A DNA stretch of 64,000 nt, taken from positions 1 through 64,000 of the forward strand of contig NZ_CP007044.2 of assembly GCF_000520015.2 (NCBI RefSeq). The letters run 5' to 3'. The notes beneath the pieces are model-generated. The model searched no databases and was not told where the DNA came from. It was given only the letters and a program-made list of their open reading frames with translations. Within the stretch, counting starts at the first letter, position 1. Each line of letters begins with the position of its first letter. This DNA is from Chania multitudinisentens RB-25 (GTDB lineage Bacteria; Pseudomonadota; Gammaproteobacteria; Enterobacterales; Enterobacteriaceae). Positions 33,561-42,174 of this stretch are shown here, one piece after another. The position numbers and the translations under genes are program-made.

Positions 33561-34478
33561 GTGCTGACAGAACATGAAAGCTTAACCATCGAGAAACTCG
33601 GATGTGGCGCGCTGGCGCTGCATCCGGGCCATCGCTTTGCGCAGGTGGAAATTCAGCAGGTGATCGGTGAAGGCGGTTTCAGCATCGTTTATCAGGCTTT
33701 CGATCACCGGCAACAGCGCTGCGTGGCCGTGAAGGAATATCTGCCCACCACGATTGCCACCCGCAATAGCGACGGTTTGGTAGTACCACGCAACCCTTTC
33801 TTATTAGCGACCTTCAACGCCGGGCGGAACTATTTCCGCCAAGAGGCCACAATACTCACGAGCCTTTCCCACCCCGCTGTACCACAGTGCTTCGATTTTT
33901 GGCAGGAAAATGGCACCGCCTATATCAGTATGCCGCTTTACGGCGGCAAAACGCTGAAAAAGGAGTATGCGGAAAACCCCGCTATCGTGAGCGAAGCCTG
34001 GCTTAGAAGGTTACTCGCTTCGCTGTTGAACACCCTGGCGGCAGTACACCGCCAGGGTTGCTTACACCGGGATATTTCGTGGGACAACATACAGATCGAG
34101 GAAAATCATCCCCCCATCCTGCTGGACTTTGGCTCCGCCTGCTTCCGCGCGGCGGGTTGCCCGCAAAAGCCTAACCTGGTGCTAAAACCAGGCTTCTCCC
34201 CCGCTGAACTTTATTACAATACCGGCGGCTACGCTCATGGCCCCTGGTCAGATATCTACTCCCTCGGCGCGCTGATGTATACGCTCATCACCGGCCATGT
34301 GCCGCCGGTCGGCCTGACGCGCTGTATCGCAGATACCTATCAGCCCCTCGCGCAATGCCAACCCGCCGGTTATTCCCCACCGTTTCTGCGCGCCATTGAC
34401 GCTGCGCTTGGGGTCAATCCTGTCGATCGCCCCCAAGATATCGCCGCCTTTGCCCGGTTATTGGCGGGTACGCCTTAA
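33561..34478 (+). CDS. T6SS serine/threonine protein kinase (PpkA-like, kinase domain only)
   Basis: Hanks-type kinase expected to phosphorylate TagH and turn T6SS on. The GTG start lies 2 bp after clpV and gives 305 residues. The glycine loop GEGGFS is at about 36-41, the ATP-binding lysine is Lys58 (VAVKEY), the catalytic loop HRDISWDN is at 169-176 and DFG at 189-191. Classical PpkA proteins add a membrane helix and a large periplasmic or vWA-type region. Here the protein ends right after the kinase fold and no sensor domain or TagQRST genes are present, so the activating signal must come another way. Its stop is 3 bp from the convergent hexosaminidase stop. Confidence 0.9.
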   Translation: MLTEHESLTIEKLGCGALALHPGHRFAQVEIQQVIGEGGFSIVYQAFDHRQQRCVAVKEYLPTTIATRNSDGLVVPRNPFLLATFNAGRNYFRQEATILTSLSHPAVPQCFDFWQENGTAYISMPLYGGKTLKKEYAENPAIVSEAWLRRLLASLLNTLAAVHRQGCLHRDISWDNIQIEENHPPILLDFGSACFRAAGCPQKPNLVLKPGFSPAELYYNTGGYAHGPWSDIYSLGALMYTLITGHVPPVGLTRCIADTYQPLAQCQPAGYSPPFLRAIDAALGVNPVDRPQDIAAFARLLAGTP

Positions 34479-34481
34479 GAA

Positions 34482-36875
34482 TTACTGCACCGTAATCCCG
34501 CGCAAAAGGGTTTCCAGCGGGTACACCGCTGCAATCACCACTTCGTCACGGATCTGCGTGGCGGCATCCAACTGTTGCTGGGCCTGTTCCGCTTCGGCTT
34601 CGCTCAATGGTTTACCTTGCTGATAACGTTCCAACAGCATCAACCCCAGATCGGCCAAGCTGCTGACATCCTGCGCCACCGGCGCCAGATCCTTCATCAC
34701 CACGTTGCCCGCAATCACTTTCTGCACCGGTGCGCCATTGCGTTGCCAATGCTGTAAACGCTCACGAATCGCCTGTGCTGCGGCCAAGTGGTTCTTGTCT
34801 TGCAGCAGCAACGCAACCTGAGCGTGCAAATCGCGTACCGCCGCGCTTTCTGCTGGCAGAGCGTCGGCAAAGCGGTTGAGCGGCTCAAACTGATGATAAT
34901 TTCCGGCCTGGAACTTCAAATGATGCCGAGTGTAATACTGCCCTGGTTCCACGGCTTCGGCGAGCACCTGCAACGGCGTGATATCCACGCTGTTGGCCAA
35001 ACGGGTGAACTCACGTGCGGTTTCCATATGCTGCTGCAACCCGACAGACACCACCGACCAGGCGTCCACCGCCGCCAAGCGCTGATACATGTTGTTTTCA
35101 TCGGTGACATCTTTGGCCGACCACAAGCGTTCTGCAACCGCAAAGGCACGTGGCCACAGTTTGAGATCGATGATCGGCGCACGGATATTTTCCGCCCACA
35201 GCGCCGCTTCCCCGCCCAGGATATTGGCTTGCTGCTGCGCGCCCGGCACCACCGGCATTTTGCCTGCCGGGATCGCCGCCAGTTTGCTGCCCGTGGCCGG
35301 GTAACGCACGTTGCCCACCAGGATATAACCGCTCAATTGCTCCTGTTGCAGCGTCAGTACCGGGCGCGTTTCCCCCATCCAACTGTCGATCCGGAAGGTC
35401 ACCTGTTCTGGCGTGCGCCATTCAATCTCTTGCACCGCACGGCGTGATTTCCCCTTGAAATCAATAAAGCCGCGCCAGCCCTCTTTGCCTTCAATCAGCG
35501 TGAACGTGCCTTCAACCGCGCTGCCTTTCAGGCGTGGCATACTGAACTGCCAGCTTTGTGCGCTTTCCCCTGCCCGCACCTCCGTCACCACGCCCAGCGG
35601 CTGCGGCAGAACTTCATTGCGGTAGTGGAAAGCCGCTCGGTGCGGCTGATCGAGATAAAAACCAGTGGACAGAATGCCCTGATAGCCATCCTGCGCGCTG
35701 GCTCCCAAAGCATCCGGCCCCTGCCAGGATTGGATCACAATGTTATGCGGCAGGGCAGGATGATAAATCTCATCCCAGCCCACCATGCGGCGCTGATGTT
35801 TTTCGAGGATCTTTTCCAGCTTCTGGTTGAAGAAGGCTTGCAGCGCATGGGTATCCGCCAACTGGTTTTGCTGCATAAATGCCTGAATCGTTTTCGATTC
35901 CTTCCACTGCGTGGCATCCACTTCATCTCCGCCAATATGCAGATAAGGATCGGGGAAGATCGCGGCCAGTTCACCGATGATGCTGTCGACAAACTGATAC
36001 ACCTTGTCATTGGCAGGATCGAGCGTCGGTTTATGAACCCCCCATGCCCGCTCCATCTGATACGGCCCCGCTGCGCTCATCAGATCGGGATAAGCCACGG
36101 CGATAGTCGAAGCATGGCCCGGCAGATCAATTTCCGGTACTACGCGGATGCCGCGCGCAGTGGCATACGCCACTACCTGTTCCATCTGCTCACGGGTGTA
36201 AAAATGGCCGTCACTGGCCAACTGTTGCAGCTTCGGGTAATGCTCAGAGGCGAAACGCCAGCCCTGATCGTCGGTCAGGTGCCAGTGCAGTACGTTGAGC
36301 TTGGCCGCCGCCATGCCGTCGAGCTGGCGCAGAATGTCCTGCACCGGCAGGAAGTGGCGCGCCGAATCCAGCAGCACGCCGCGCCAGGGGAAACGTGGCA
36401 CATCCGTAATATTCACCAGCGGGATAAAGGTGTTCTCACCGTCGGTCTGCACCAGTTGCAACAGCGTTTCCATACCGCGTAACGCCCCAAAACGGGTGTT
36501 GGCCGCCAGGGTTACCCCCTGTGGAGTCACTTTCAATTGATAGCTTTCATCGCTATCCGGCAAAGGCTGCGCCGCCACCTGCTGTTTGATGATGATATCA
36601 ATGGTGGCCGTCGCATTTTTCGCGCCCTGCGGTGCCAAAGTCCAACCGGTTTGGCGCTCGATACGCTCACGCCAGCCGGGCAAAGCGCCCGCCAAATCAT
36701 CCCCCTGAATGGCAATCGCCAGGCGGTAATCCAGCACCAGTTTGCCTTGCGGCTGCGCCAGTTCAACCTGCTGCGGCCAAGGCATCAGCGGTAAATCACC
36801 CGCGGGCTGGGCCAGTGCCGGAAAAGCAAGTAACAACGAAGAAGCCAGTAGCGTATAACGGATGGATCTCTGCAT
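34482..36875 (-). CDS. Beta-N-acetylhexosaminidase (GH20, chitobiase-like)
   Basis: Exported glycosidase that removes terminal N-acetylglucosamine from chitobiose or other chitin oligomers. It is 797 residues from ATG 36875 (GAGGAA just upstream; a TTG one codon earlier is unlikely). Signal peptide about 1-23 ends in ALA. Residues about 25-150 form the GH20b-like domain, and the catalytic barrel starts at about 155 (FPWRGVLLDSARHFLPVQDI). The catalytic pair Asp317-Glu318 lies in HIGGDEVDATQW. The product fits the chitin-degrading lifestyle of Serratia. It faces away from a single upstream gene and converges on the T6SS kinase with 3 bp between stops and no separate terminator. Confidence 0.94.
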   Translation of the reverse strand: MQRSIRYTLLASSLLLAFPALAQPAGDLPLMPWPQQVELAQPQGKLVLDYRLAIAIQGDDLAGALPGWRERIERQTGWTLAPQGAKNATATIDIIIKQQVAAQPLPDSDESYQLKVTPQGVTLAANTRFGALRGMETLLQLVQTDGENTFIPLVNITDVPRFPWRGVLLDSARHFLPVQDILRQLDGMAAAKLNVLHWHLTDDQGWRFASEHYPKLQQLASDGHFYTREQMEQVVAYATARGIRVVPEIDLPGHASTIAVAYPDLMSAAGPYQMERAWGVHKPTLDPANDKVYQFVDSIIGELAAIFPDPYLHIGGDEVDATQWKESKTIQAFMQQNQLADTHALQAFFNQKLEKILEKHQRRMVGWDEIYHPALPHNIVIQSWQGPDALGASAQDGYQGILSTGFYLDQPHRAAFHYRNEVLPQPLGVVTEVRAGESAQSWQFSMPRLKGSAVEGTFTLIEGKEGWRGFIDFKGKSRRAVQEIEWRTPEQVTFRIDSWMGETRPVLTLQQEQLSGYILVGNVRYPATGSKLAAIPAGKMPVVPGAQQQANILGGEAALWAENIRAPIIDLKLWPRAFAVAERLWSAKDVTDENNMYQRLAAVDAWSVVSVGLQQHMETAREFTRLANSVDITPLQVLAEAVEPGQYYTRHHLKFQAGNYHQFEPLNRFADALPAESAAVRDLHAQVALLLQDKNHLAAAQAIRERLQHWQRNGAPVQKVIAGNVVMKDLAPVAQDVSSLADLGLMLLERYQQGKPLSEAEAEQAQQQLDAATQIRDEVVIAAVYPLETLLRGITVQ

Positions 36876-37091
36876 CAAAAATTCCTCAAAGGAAAAAAAT
36901 CAAAATGACCAAAGAGATAGATAAAGACCGAGCAGTGTTCGATTGTCCAACCGCGAGGGTAAAAAGGAGGTGTGGATCACAGATTAAGCCAGCGGATAAA
37001 CGCAGCCCATTATCATCACCGAATAATCATAATAGGCCGATTTTAATCTATTCCACCGAAGCCCTGGTTTCCTGGTAATAGGTATTCTGCC

Positions 37092-37655
37092 TTACTCCTT
37101 TTCTTTAATCGGAAATAATAAATCGAGCTGTAGATCCTGCATTCTGCTTCCTTTATTAATAAAGTTATAAAAGTTCAACGTTTCCTCAAACCCTTGCCCT
37201 GCCGCCGTTTCTGGCGATATCCAGCGTGGGGAATCCCAGTCATTAGCATATTTGTCACTTGCATCAACCCACTCTTTTAATAAACGCCAATCTTCAAAGT
37301 CCCACGTTCTCAGCACATGTGCGGCATATAATCCACCGTCAAACGTTCGTTTTACCAGGGGCGCAGGTATTGCCATATCATTGAGAACCGATACCCACAT
37401 TTCATAGGTACGCGAAGGCTCGCCAAGCACTGCCGCCCCCTGAGAACAGTCAAAACCAAAACTCCGCGCATCGGGTTTAATGTTTAGCAAGCCGCTCTCT
37501 TTGACAAACTGCGTTATCATATTAATCGTTTTACCTTCGCAGTCTTCTCCCGTTACATAAGCCGCCGCCACCGTCATGGGCGGCAGATAAATAATCCGCA
37601 CATCTTTATCTGCCAGTTTATTTAAGTTTTTATTTGCTTTATTTAATTCTTCCAT
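37092..37655 (-). CDS. GyrI-like effector-binding domain protein
   Basis: 187-residue protein resembling the small-molecule-binding domain of AraC-type activators and GyrI (SOUL/GyrI fold), without a DNA-binding domain. Visible features are IIYLPPMTVAAAYVTGEDCEGK near the start and GGLYAAHVLRTWDFEDWRLLKEWV, the family's binding-pocket region, at about 115-137. The start is ATG 37655, preceded by AGAGGAAA; an upstream in-frame ATG at 37688 has no such site. Function unknown; such stand-alone domains may bind drugs or metabolites. It is alone on its transcript, 216 bp upstream of the hexosaminidase. Confidence 0.75.
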   Translation of the reverse strand: MEELNKANKNLNKLADKDVRIIYLPPMTVAAAYVTGEDCEGKTINMITQFVKESGLLNIKPDARSFGFDCSQGAAVLGEPSRTYEMWVSVLNDMAIPAPLVKRTFDGGLYAAHVLRTWDFEDWRLLKEWVDASDKYANDWDSPRWISPETAAGQGFEETLNFYNFINKGSRMQDLQLDLLFPIKEKE

Positions 37656-37796
37656 CGTTTTTTCCTCTTTGAAATTGTCTATCAGCATACAGGTTGACGC
37701 GACGTCAAAGTCAAGCAGGGAGCAACAGGCTCATTAAAAAAACAACCGATGAAAGTATTCAGCATCGCCAACTGGCAGGCTACGGCGCAGGAAACA

Positions 37797-37830
37797 TAAA
37801 AAAAGCCCCATCAGAAAACCGATGAGGCTT
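37797..37830 (-). terminator. Rho-independent terminator of the yah operon
   Basis: On the minus strand a 10-bp stem AAGCCTCATC / GATGGGGCTT (one G-U pair, 8-nt loop) is followed by a run of T (37797-37804 read as complement). It lies 30 bp after the yahJ stop and is a standard intrinsic terminator closing the yahD-to-yahJ transcript. Confidence 0.88.
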
Positions 37831-37859
37831 ATCGTTGTTAAAAGCAGAGAGAATGTCCG

Positions 37860-39254
37860 TTACACGCGGCTGCCTTGCCCAACGCGCCCCCAGACCATCT
37901 CCCCTTTGTGGAAGGTAGCGGTTCTGGGCGAAATCCGCGCCACCGCCTCGGCAGAGCAAGAGGCATCCACCAGCACAAAGCTGGCATCATCCTGGGCTTT
38001 CGGCCATACGCGCTCACCGCTATCGTTCAGCGGCAGCACATCGCCAGTCGCCACTGCCAGCGCACGCGACAGGGTTTTCTCGTTCGGGCGAATATAGAGT
38101 TGCGCATAGTGGTTGGCTTTCTCCAGCATGTCACCCAAACCATACGGCGACCAGTGATCAATCACGCTGTCGGTGCCGGTCATCACAAACACGCCTTTGT
38201 CACGCAGTTGGCTGAGCGGCATATGCAGCGTGCCAATCGGCACCGTGGTGGCAATGGTCACCTGCTGCGCCGCCATGCGGGTCGCAAGCTCATCAACCTG
38301 CTGCTCATTGAGCGTCGCCAGCGCAAAGGCATGGCTAATGGTCAGCTTGCCTTTCAACTGCGGGGTATTCTCCACGGTTTTCATCATATAATTCACCGCC
38401 GCCATGCCCGCCGGGCTGGTTTCATGCAGGTGAATATCCACCCCTTTGTTATAGTCCAGCGCGATCTGGAACATGGTATCAAGGGATTTTTCCATCGCCC
38501 CATCAACGTTGGTGGGATCGAGGCCGCCCACGTAGTGCGCCCCTGCCTGCATCGCCTCACGCATTAATGGTTCGGATTTCGAAAACAGCAAACCGTGCTG
38601 CGGAAAAGCGACAATCTCGCAGCTAAAACCGGACTGACGGCGCGCCAGCACCGCTTGCAGGTTTTCCAGGTTTTTCAGCCCCGAAGTTGGCTCAACGTTG
38701 CAATGGCTGCGTGCCACGGTGGAACCATGCGACTGAATTAAATCAATCAGCTTTTCTGCCCGCTCCTGCGTATAGGGTTGCAGTTCTGGCAGCAATTTCT
38801 GCTCCAGCGCGATCATATCCTTGATAGTGGTGCCTGCCGGGCGATTAAGCGCACGCCACGGGCCGCCGTAAAACGTTTTATCCAGGTGGATATGCATATC
38901 ACGCATGGCGGGCAACATCAGTTTGCCGCCGGCATCATAAACCGGTAGCTGATTGTTCAGATGCTGCCGGTTATCGCGCAGAGCAACGATCTTGCCCTGG
39001 TTGATTTCCAGCGTTTTCAGTTCGGTGCGGGTGCGGAGCGGTGTTGAACCGTCAAATTCAAAACCCGCCTCTAACAACACGTTATCCAGATAATAATGCG
39101 GTGCGGTAATTTTCATGCGCTGACCTGTTTCACTGCTCGTTGTTGCTGAGTCAGCCGCATAGCCGGTGGAGGATACCGCCCCCATAAACGCACAGGCGGC
39201 TGCGATTTTGCCGCTCTGGCTCAGGAATTCACGACGACTTTTATTCTCATTCAT
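37860..39254 (-). CDS. yahJ: Tat-exported amidohydrolase/deaminase YahJ
   Basis: Metal-dependent hydrolase of the cytosine-deaminase branch, 464 residues, very close in recall to E. coli YahJ. The N-terminus NKSRREFLSQSG is a twin-arginine signal, with a hydrophobic stretch and cleavage near residue 33, so the folded enzyme should act in the periplasm. Metal ligands and active-site stretches are H121 and H123 (MHIHLDKT), RSHCNVEP, the DIHLHETSPAG block and the aspartate in MTGTDSVIDHW. The substrate is unknown. It is the last gene of the operon, 12 bp after the carbamate kinase gene. A periplasmic deaminase in an operon of cytosolic enzymes is unusual. Confidence 0.9.
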   Translation of the reverse strand: MNENKSRREFLSQSGKIAAACAFMGAVSSTGYAADSATTSSETGQRMKITAPHYYLDNVLLEAGFEFDGSTPLRTRTELKTLEINQGKIVALRDNRQHLNNQLPVYDAGGKLMLPAMRDMHIHLDKTFYGGPWRALNRPAGTTIKDMIALEQKLLPELQPYTQERAEKLIDLIQSHGSTVARSHCNVEPTSGLKNLENLQAVLARRQSGFSCEIVAFPQHGLLFSKSEPLMREAMQAGAHYVGGLDPTNVDGAMEKSLDTMFQIALDYNKGVDIHLHETSPAGMAAVNYMMKTVENTPQLKGKLTISHAFALATLNEQQVDELATRMAAQQVTIATTVPIGTLHMPLSQLRDKGVFVMTGTDSVIDHWSPYGLGDMLEKANHYAQLYIRPNEKTLSRALAVATGDVLPLNDSGERVWPKAQDDASFVLVDASCSAEAVARISPRTATFHKGEMVWGRVGQGSRV

Positions 39255-39266
39255 CTCTTCTTCCCC

Positions 39267-40217
39267 TTAGAGGTTGACGATATGAGTACCCGTTTCACCG
39301 CGCAGTGCGGCGGGTAAACAATCCGGTGTGGTGATCACCACGCGTTTGCCGCCATCGCGTAAAAACGCCAGGCTGGCGGCAATCTTTGGCAGCATACTGC
39401 CGGGAGGAAAATGCCCTTCTGCCATGTAATCGGTCATCTCTGCCACATTCACCCGGTCTAGCGCACGCTGATTCGGTTTGCCAAAGTGAATGCACACTTT
39501 CTCCACGCCGGTGGTGATGACCAGCACATCAGCGCGGATTTCCTGGGCCAGCAGCGCGGTTGAGAGATCTTTATCAATCACCGCATCCACGCTCTGATAA
39601 TGCCCCTGGGAATCGCGAATAACCGGGATGCCGCCACCGCCCGCCCCAATGACCACAAAACCCTGTTGCGTGAGCGCTTTAATAGCATCGGCTTCAACAA
39701 TCCGTTTGGGCTCCGGCGAAGCGACCACCCGGCGATAGCCGCGCCCGGAATCCTCCACAAAACGCCAGGTCGGCTGTTGCTGTAACAGCTCATCACGCTG
39801 GGCGGCGCTAAAGAAAGCCCCGATCGGCTTCGTGGGGTGGGCGAAACCGGGGTCGTTTTTGTCGACTTCCACCTGGGTAACCACCGTGACCGCTTTGCGA
39901 TCGCTGTGCTGCGCCAGCCGGTTATTCAGCGCCTGCTGGATCAGATAACCGATGCCGCCCTGCGTATCCGCCACGCAGTTAGCCAGCGGGGTTAACGGTA
40001 ACCCTTCATGCTCATGCGCAATTTCCGCACGGCGCAAATCCAGCCCCACCTGTGGGCCGTTACCATGGGTGAGCACAATGTCGCAATCCGCTGCCAGCAT
40101 CTCCAACACGGATTCTGCCACGGCTTTCACGGCTTCAGCCTGGTGTTCAACGGACTGGCTGGCGTTATCTTTAATAATACTGTTGCCACCAATAGCAACC
40201 ACCACGAGTTCTTTCAT
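39267..40217 (-). CDS. yahI: Carbamate kinase family protein YahI
   Basis: Amino-acid-kinase-fold enzyme that makes ATP from carbamoyl phosphate and ADP. At 316 residues it has the same length as E. coli YahI. Motifs are VVAIGGNSI at the start, LTHGNGPQVG at about 49-58, VVASPEPKRIVE, the VVIGAGGGGIPV block and AVIDKDLSTALLA, all typical of ArcC-like proteins. It is the likely energy-yielding step after the carbamoyltransferase encoded upstream. It lies 122 bp after the permease gene and 12 bp before yahJ. Confidence 0.92.
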   Translation of the reverse strand: MKELVVVAIGGNSIIKDNASQSVEHQAEAVKAVAESVLEMLAADCDIVLTHGNGPQVGLDLRRAEIAHEHEGLPLTPLANCVADTQGGIGYLIQQALNNRLAQHSDRKAVTVVTQVEVDKNDPGFAHPTKPIGAFFSAAQRDELLQQQPTWRFVEDSGRGYRRVVASPEPKRIVEADAIKALTQQGFVVIGAGGGGIPVIRDSQGHYQSVDAVIDKDLSTALLAQEIRADVLVITTGVEKVCIHFGKPNQRALDRVNVAEMTDYMAEGHFPPGSMLPKIAASLAFLRDGGKRVVITTPDCLPAALRGETGTHIVNL

Positions 40218-40339
40218 CTGCTTTATCCAGTAAAAAATGCTGCCTATTCCTTTAAGAGCAGGCCGAATAAGAGGTTGTCATTAAGTGATATTCCCCCCAT
40301 CCACAGGATGAGGGGAGATAGCTGGCTCCTCTCCTTGAG

Positions 40340-41890
40340 CTAGGCGATTTTGCCAGGTTCCTGTGCGGAGGCAGGCACGTTTTCACGGCTATCGAGAAAA
40401 TGTTTCACCACAAACATGCTCGCCATCATCAGATAAGCCACAACAAACATCAACGAGCTGCCCTCTGCAAAGCCGACCATTGGCGAGTGGATCACACCAA
40501 ACAACGCCAACAGTGCGCCGGTTGCCGCGGCTATTGCCCCACGCAGCGGTTTGTTGATGATGGCGAAAATAGCGATACAGCCCCACAGCATACTGGCCAG
40601 CGGCGCGCCGTTGCCCAAATGCACCAACCCCTGGTAGTACACGCCTTTGCTATGCAGCACGTCGGTGCCCAGTTTGGCAGCCGTGGTGCCTGCGGCCCCC
40701 ATCACGCTGTTGACCATGGTCAGCGCCCAGTTGGCGATCCACGGGAACAGGCAGATGAAGATCACCGGCACCTCTATCTTCGGTGTTTCCCTCACCACTT
40801 GGTTGGCGGTAACCACACCGATAAACACCAGAATCGGCACAATGGCGGTCATCGGGATCACGGCCAGCATAAAAGCTCCCAACCCGAATAACGGCACGAT
40901 GAACATGGTGACGCCGGAGGCCAGCGTGTAGCCAATGCTGGCTCCCATCGCCTTCCAGCCTGCGTGCCCCACATAAACGGTCACCGGGAACGGGTTGCCC
41001 ATCATGCAGCCCAGCATGGAGGAGAGGCCGTTCGCCATCATCACCTTGCGGGTGTTGTAGCTATCCCCTGCCGCATGCGCACTTTCGATGTTCTCCAGGT
41101 CAAAGATGTAGTTCGCCAAACCCAGAGGAACCGCAGAGGCCAGATACGGCAACGCATGAGGCAGGCCCTGCATAAAGCCGTCGATATGAATGCTCGGTGG
41201 GTTAAAGCCAAAGGAAGACATCGAGGCCTTAATCGCATCCGGGCTTTGCAGGCCCGAGATCCACGCCAGCGCAGTACCGGCCAGCAGCAACAGTAAGCCG
41301 GTCGGAATACGGGCGAAGATGGGCTTTTTGCCAAACCAGTTAATAAAGATCAGCAACAGCACGATGAACGACACGGTTGGCGCTTCGAACGCCTGCAACA
41401 TCGGGTTCATCGCCAGCAGTAACAGCCCCAGACCGGACAAACAGGAGAGCAGCACGGTGCGCGGGATCATCTTGCGGATGGTTTCGCCAAGGAACGATCC
41501 CCCTACCAGGATCAGTGCTTCCACAAAGCACCACACCAGGCCAATCTGGATGGCAAAATCTGCATCGCCGGTTTGCTGATAAACCGGCATCAGCACCAGA
41601 AAGGTCACGGTGAAAATAGAGGGAGCACTGGGGCCGGACGGCAGCGCGGTCACGTCGCTGCGCCCGGTCTGGCGTGCCATTTGCAGGCCAAACCAGGTGT
41701 AGCAGACGCTGGCCATCAGCACCGCCAGCCCAAAGGCTGGGGCAATGCGCCCGTAAACGATTTCTTTCGGAATACCCACCACAAAGATCAGTAACCCCAT
41801 CATGGTGAGCAGGTTGGTCAGGTTATTGGTCATCAGCCCGAAGTAGGCCGCCCAATCTCCACGTTTCCATTCTAACTTTATTCTGTTCAT
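40340..41890 (-). CDS. Nucleobase-type permease within the yah operon
   Basis: Integral membrane protein of 516 residues with about 12-14 hydrophobic segments. It resembles the xanthine/uracil and AzgA-like permease superfamily: LPSGPSAPSIFTVTFLVLMP near the first third, NIESAHAAGDSYNTRKVM (like the ENISATKAVG-type region of AzgA proteins) and GNPFPVTVYVGHAGWKAMGA. It has no counterpart in the E. coli yah cluster as I know it. It probably imports the substrate of the pathway, perhaps a purine, pyrimidine or ureide. It is separated from yahG by 284 bp containing a repeat element and a hairpin, so it may also have its own promoter. Confidence 0.78.
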   Translation of the reverse strand: MNRIKLEWKRGDWAAYFGLMTNNLTNLLTMMGLLIFVVGIPKEIVYGRIAPAFGLAVLMASVCYTWFGLQMARQTGRSDVTALPSGPSAPSIFTVTFLVLMPVYQQTGDADFAIQIGLVWCFVEALILVGGSFLGETIRKMIPRTVLLSCLSGLGLLLLAMNPMLQAFEAPTVSFIVLLLIFINWFGKKPIFARIPTGLLLLLAGTALAWISGLQSPDAIKASMSSFGFNPPSIHIDGFMQGLPHALPYLASAVPLGLANYIFDLENIESAHAAGDSYNTRKVMMANGLSSMLGCMMGNPFPVTVYVGHAGWKAMGASIGYTLASGVTMFIVPLFGLGAFMLAVIPMTAIVPILVFIGVVTANQVVRETPKIEVPVIFICLFPWIANWALTMVNSVMGAAGTTAAKLGTDVLHSKGVYYQGLVHLGNGAPLASMLWGCIAIFAIINKPLRGAIAAATGALLALFGVIHSPMVGFAEGSSLMFVVAYLMMASMFVVKHFLDSRENVPASAQEPGKIA

Positions 41891-41923
41891 GGACTGTCCT
41901 TCACAGGTCGTTAAAATACGTTT

Positions 41924-42073
41924 TACCCGTCGTCAATCAAACTGTAGGGGCTGCCCTAGCTCCCCCCAATCACATAGTTGTCTATGCGCCTGGGGATGAT
42001 GAGCCTCAAAGAGGTTCACCCTACGGGCCAACGCTTGCCGCCTACCTGCATCTTGATTGAATTTGGGGATATA
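41924..42073. repeat. Dispersed palindromic intergenic element, long copy (B)
   Basis: About 150 bp in the permease-yahG gap. The left end reads TACCCGTCGTCAATCAA. The right end reads CTTGCCGCCTACCTGCATC and then runs to a GGGGATATA-like tail. From memory this layout (tacccgtc... to ...cttgccgcctacctgca... with a ggtata-like end) is common between genes in Yersinia and Serratia chromosomes. Ends are shared with the elements at 23952-24011 and 50237-50359. It is non-coding. Confidence 0.6.
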
Positions 42074-42144
42074 CGATCCACGGGATCGTCATCGTTCCTG
42101 CAGGTGAACAACAATTCTGGTTCTGGTGTTAGTGCAGCTATTTT

Positions 42145-42166
42145 GGGGCTAACACGCGTTAGCCCC
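42145..42166 (-). terminator. Hairpin just after yahG
   Basis: Perfect 9-bp stem GGGGCTAAC / GTTAGCCCC (42145-42153, 42158-42166) with a 4-nt loop, 8 bp beyond the yahG stop. On the minus strand A residues rather than T follow it, so it is more likely a partial terminator or stability hairpin separating yahG from the permease message. Confidence 0.5.
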
Positions 42167-42174
42167 TGTTATTG

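Noticed and set aside
33561..34478. Kinase as inactive because of HRDISWDN instead of HRDLKPEN
   Set aside because: HRDIS-type loops are common in bacterial Hanks kinases; the catalytic Asp, Asn, ATP lysine and DFG are all present.
36971..36981. TGTGGATCACA as a CRP site before the hexosaminidase gene
   Set aside because: The half-sites are too close together for the TGTGA-N6-TCACA spacing, so CRP binding is not supported.
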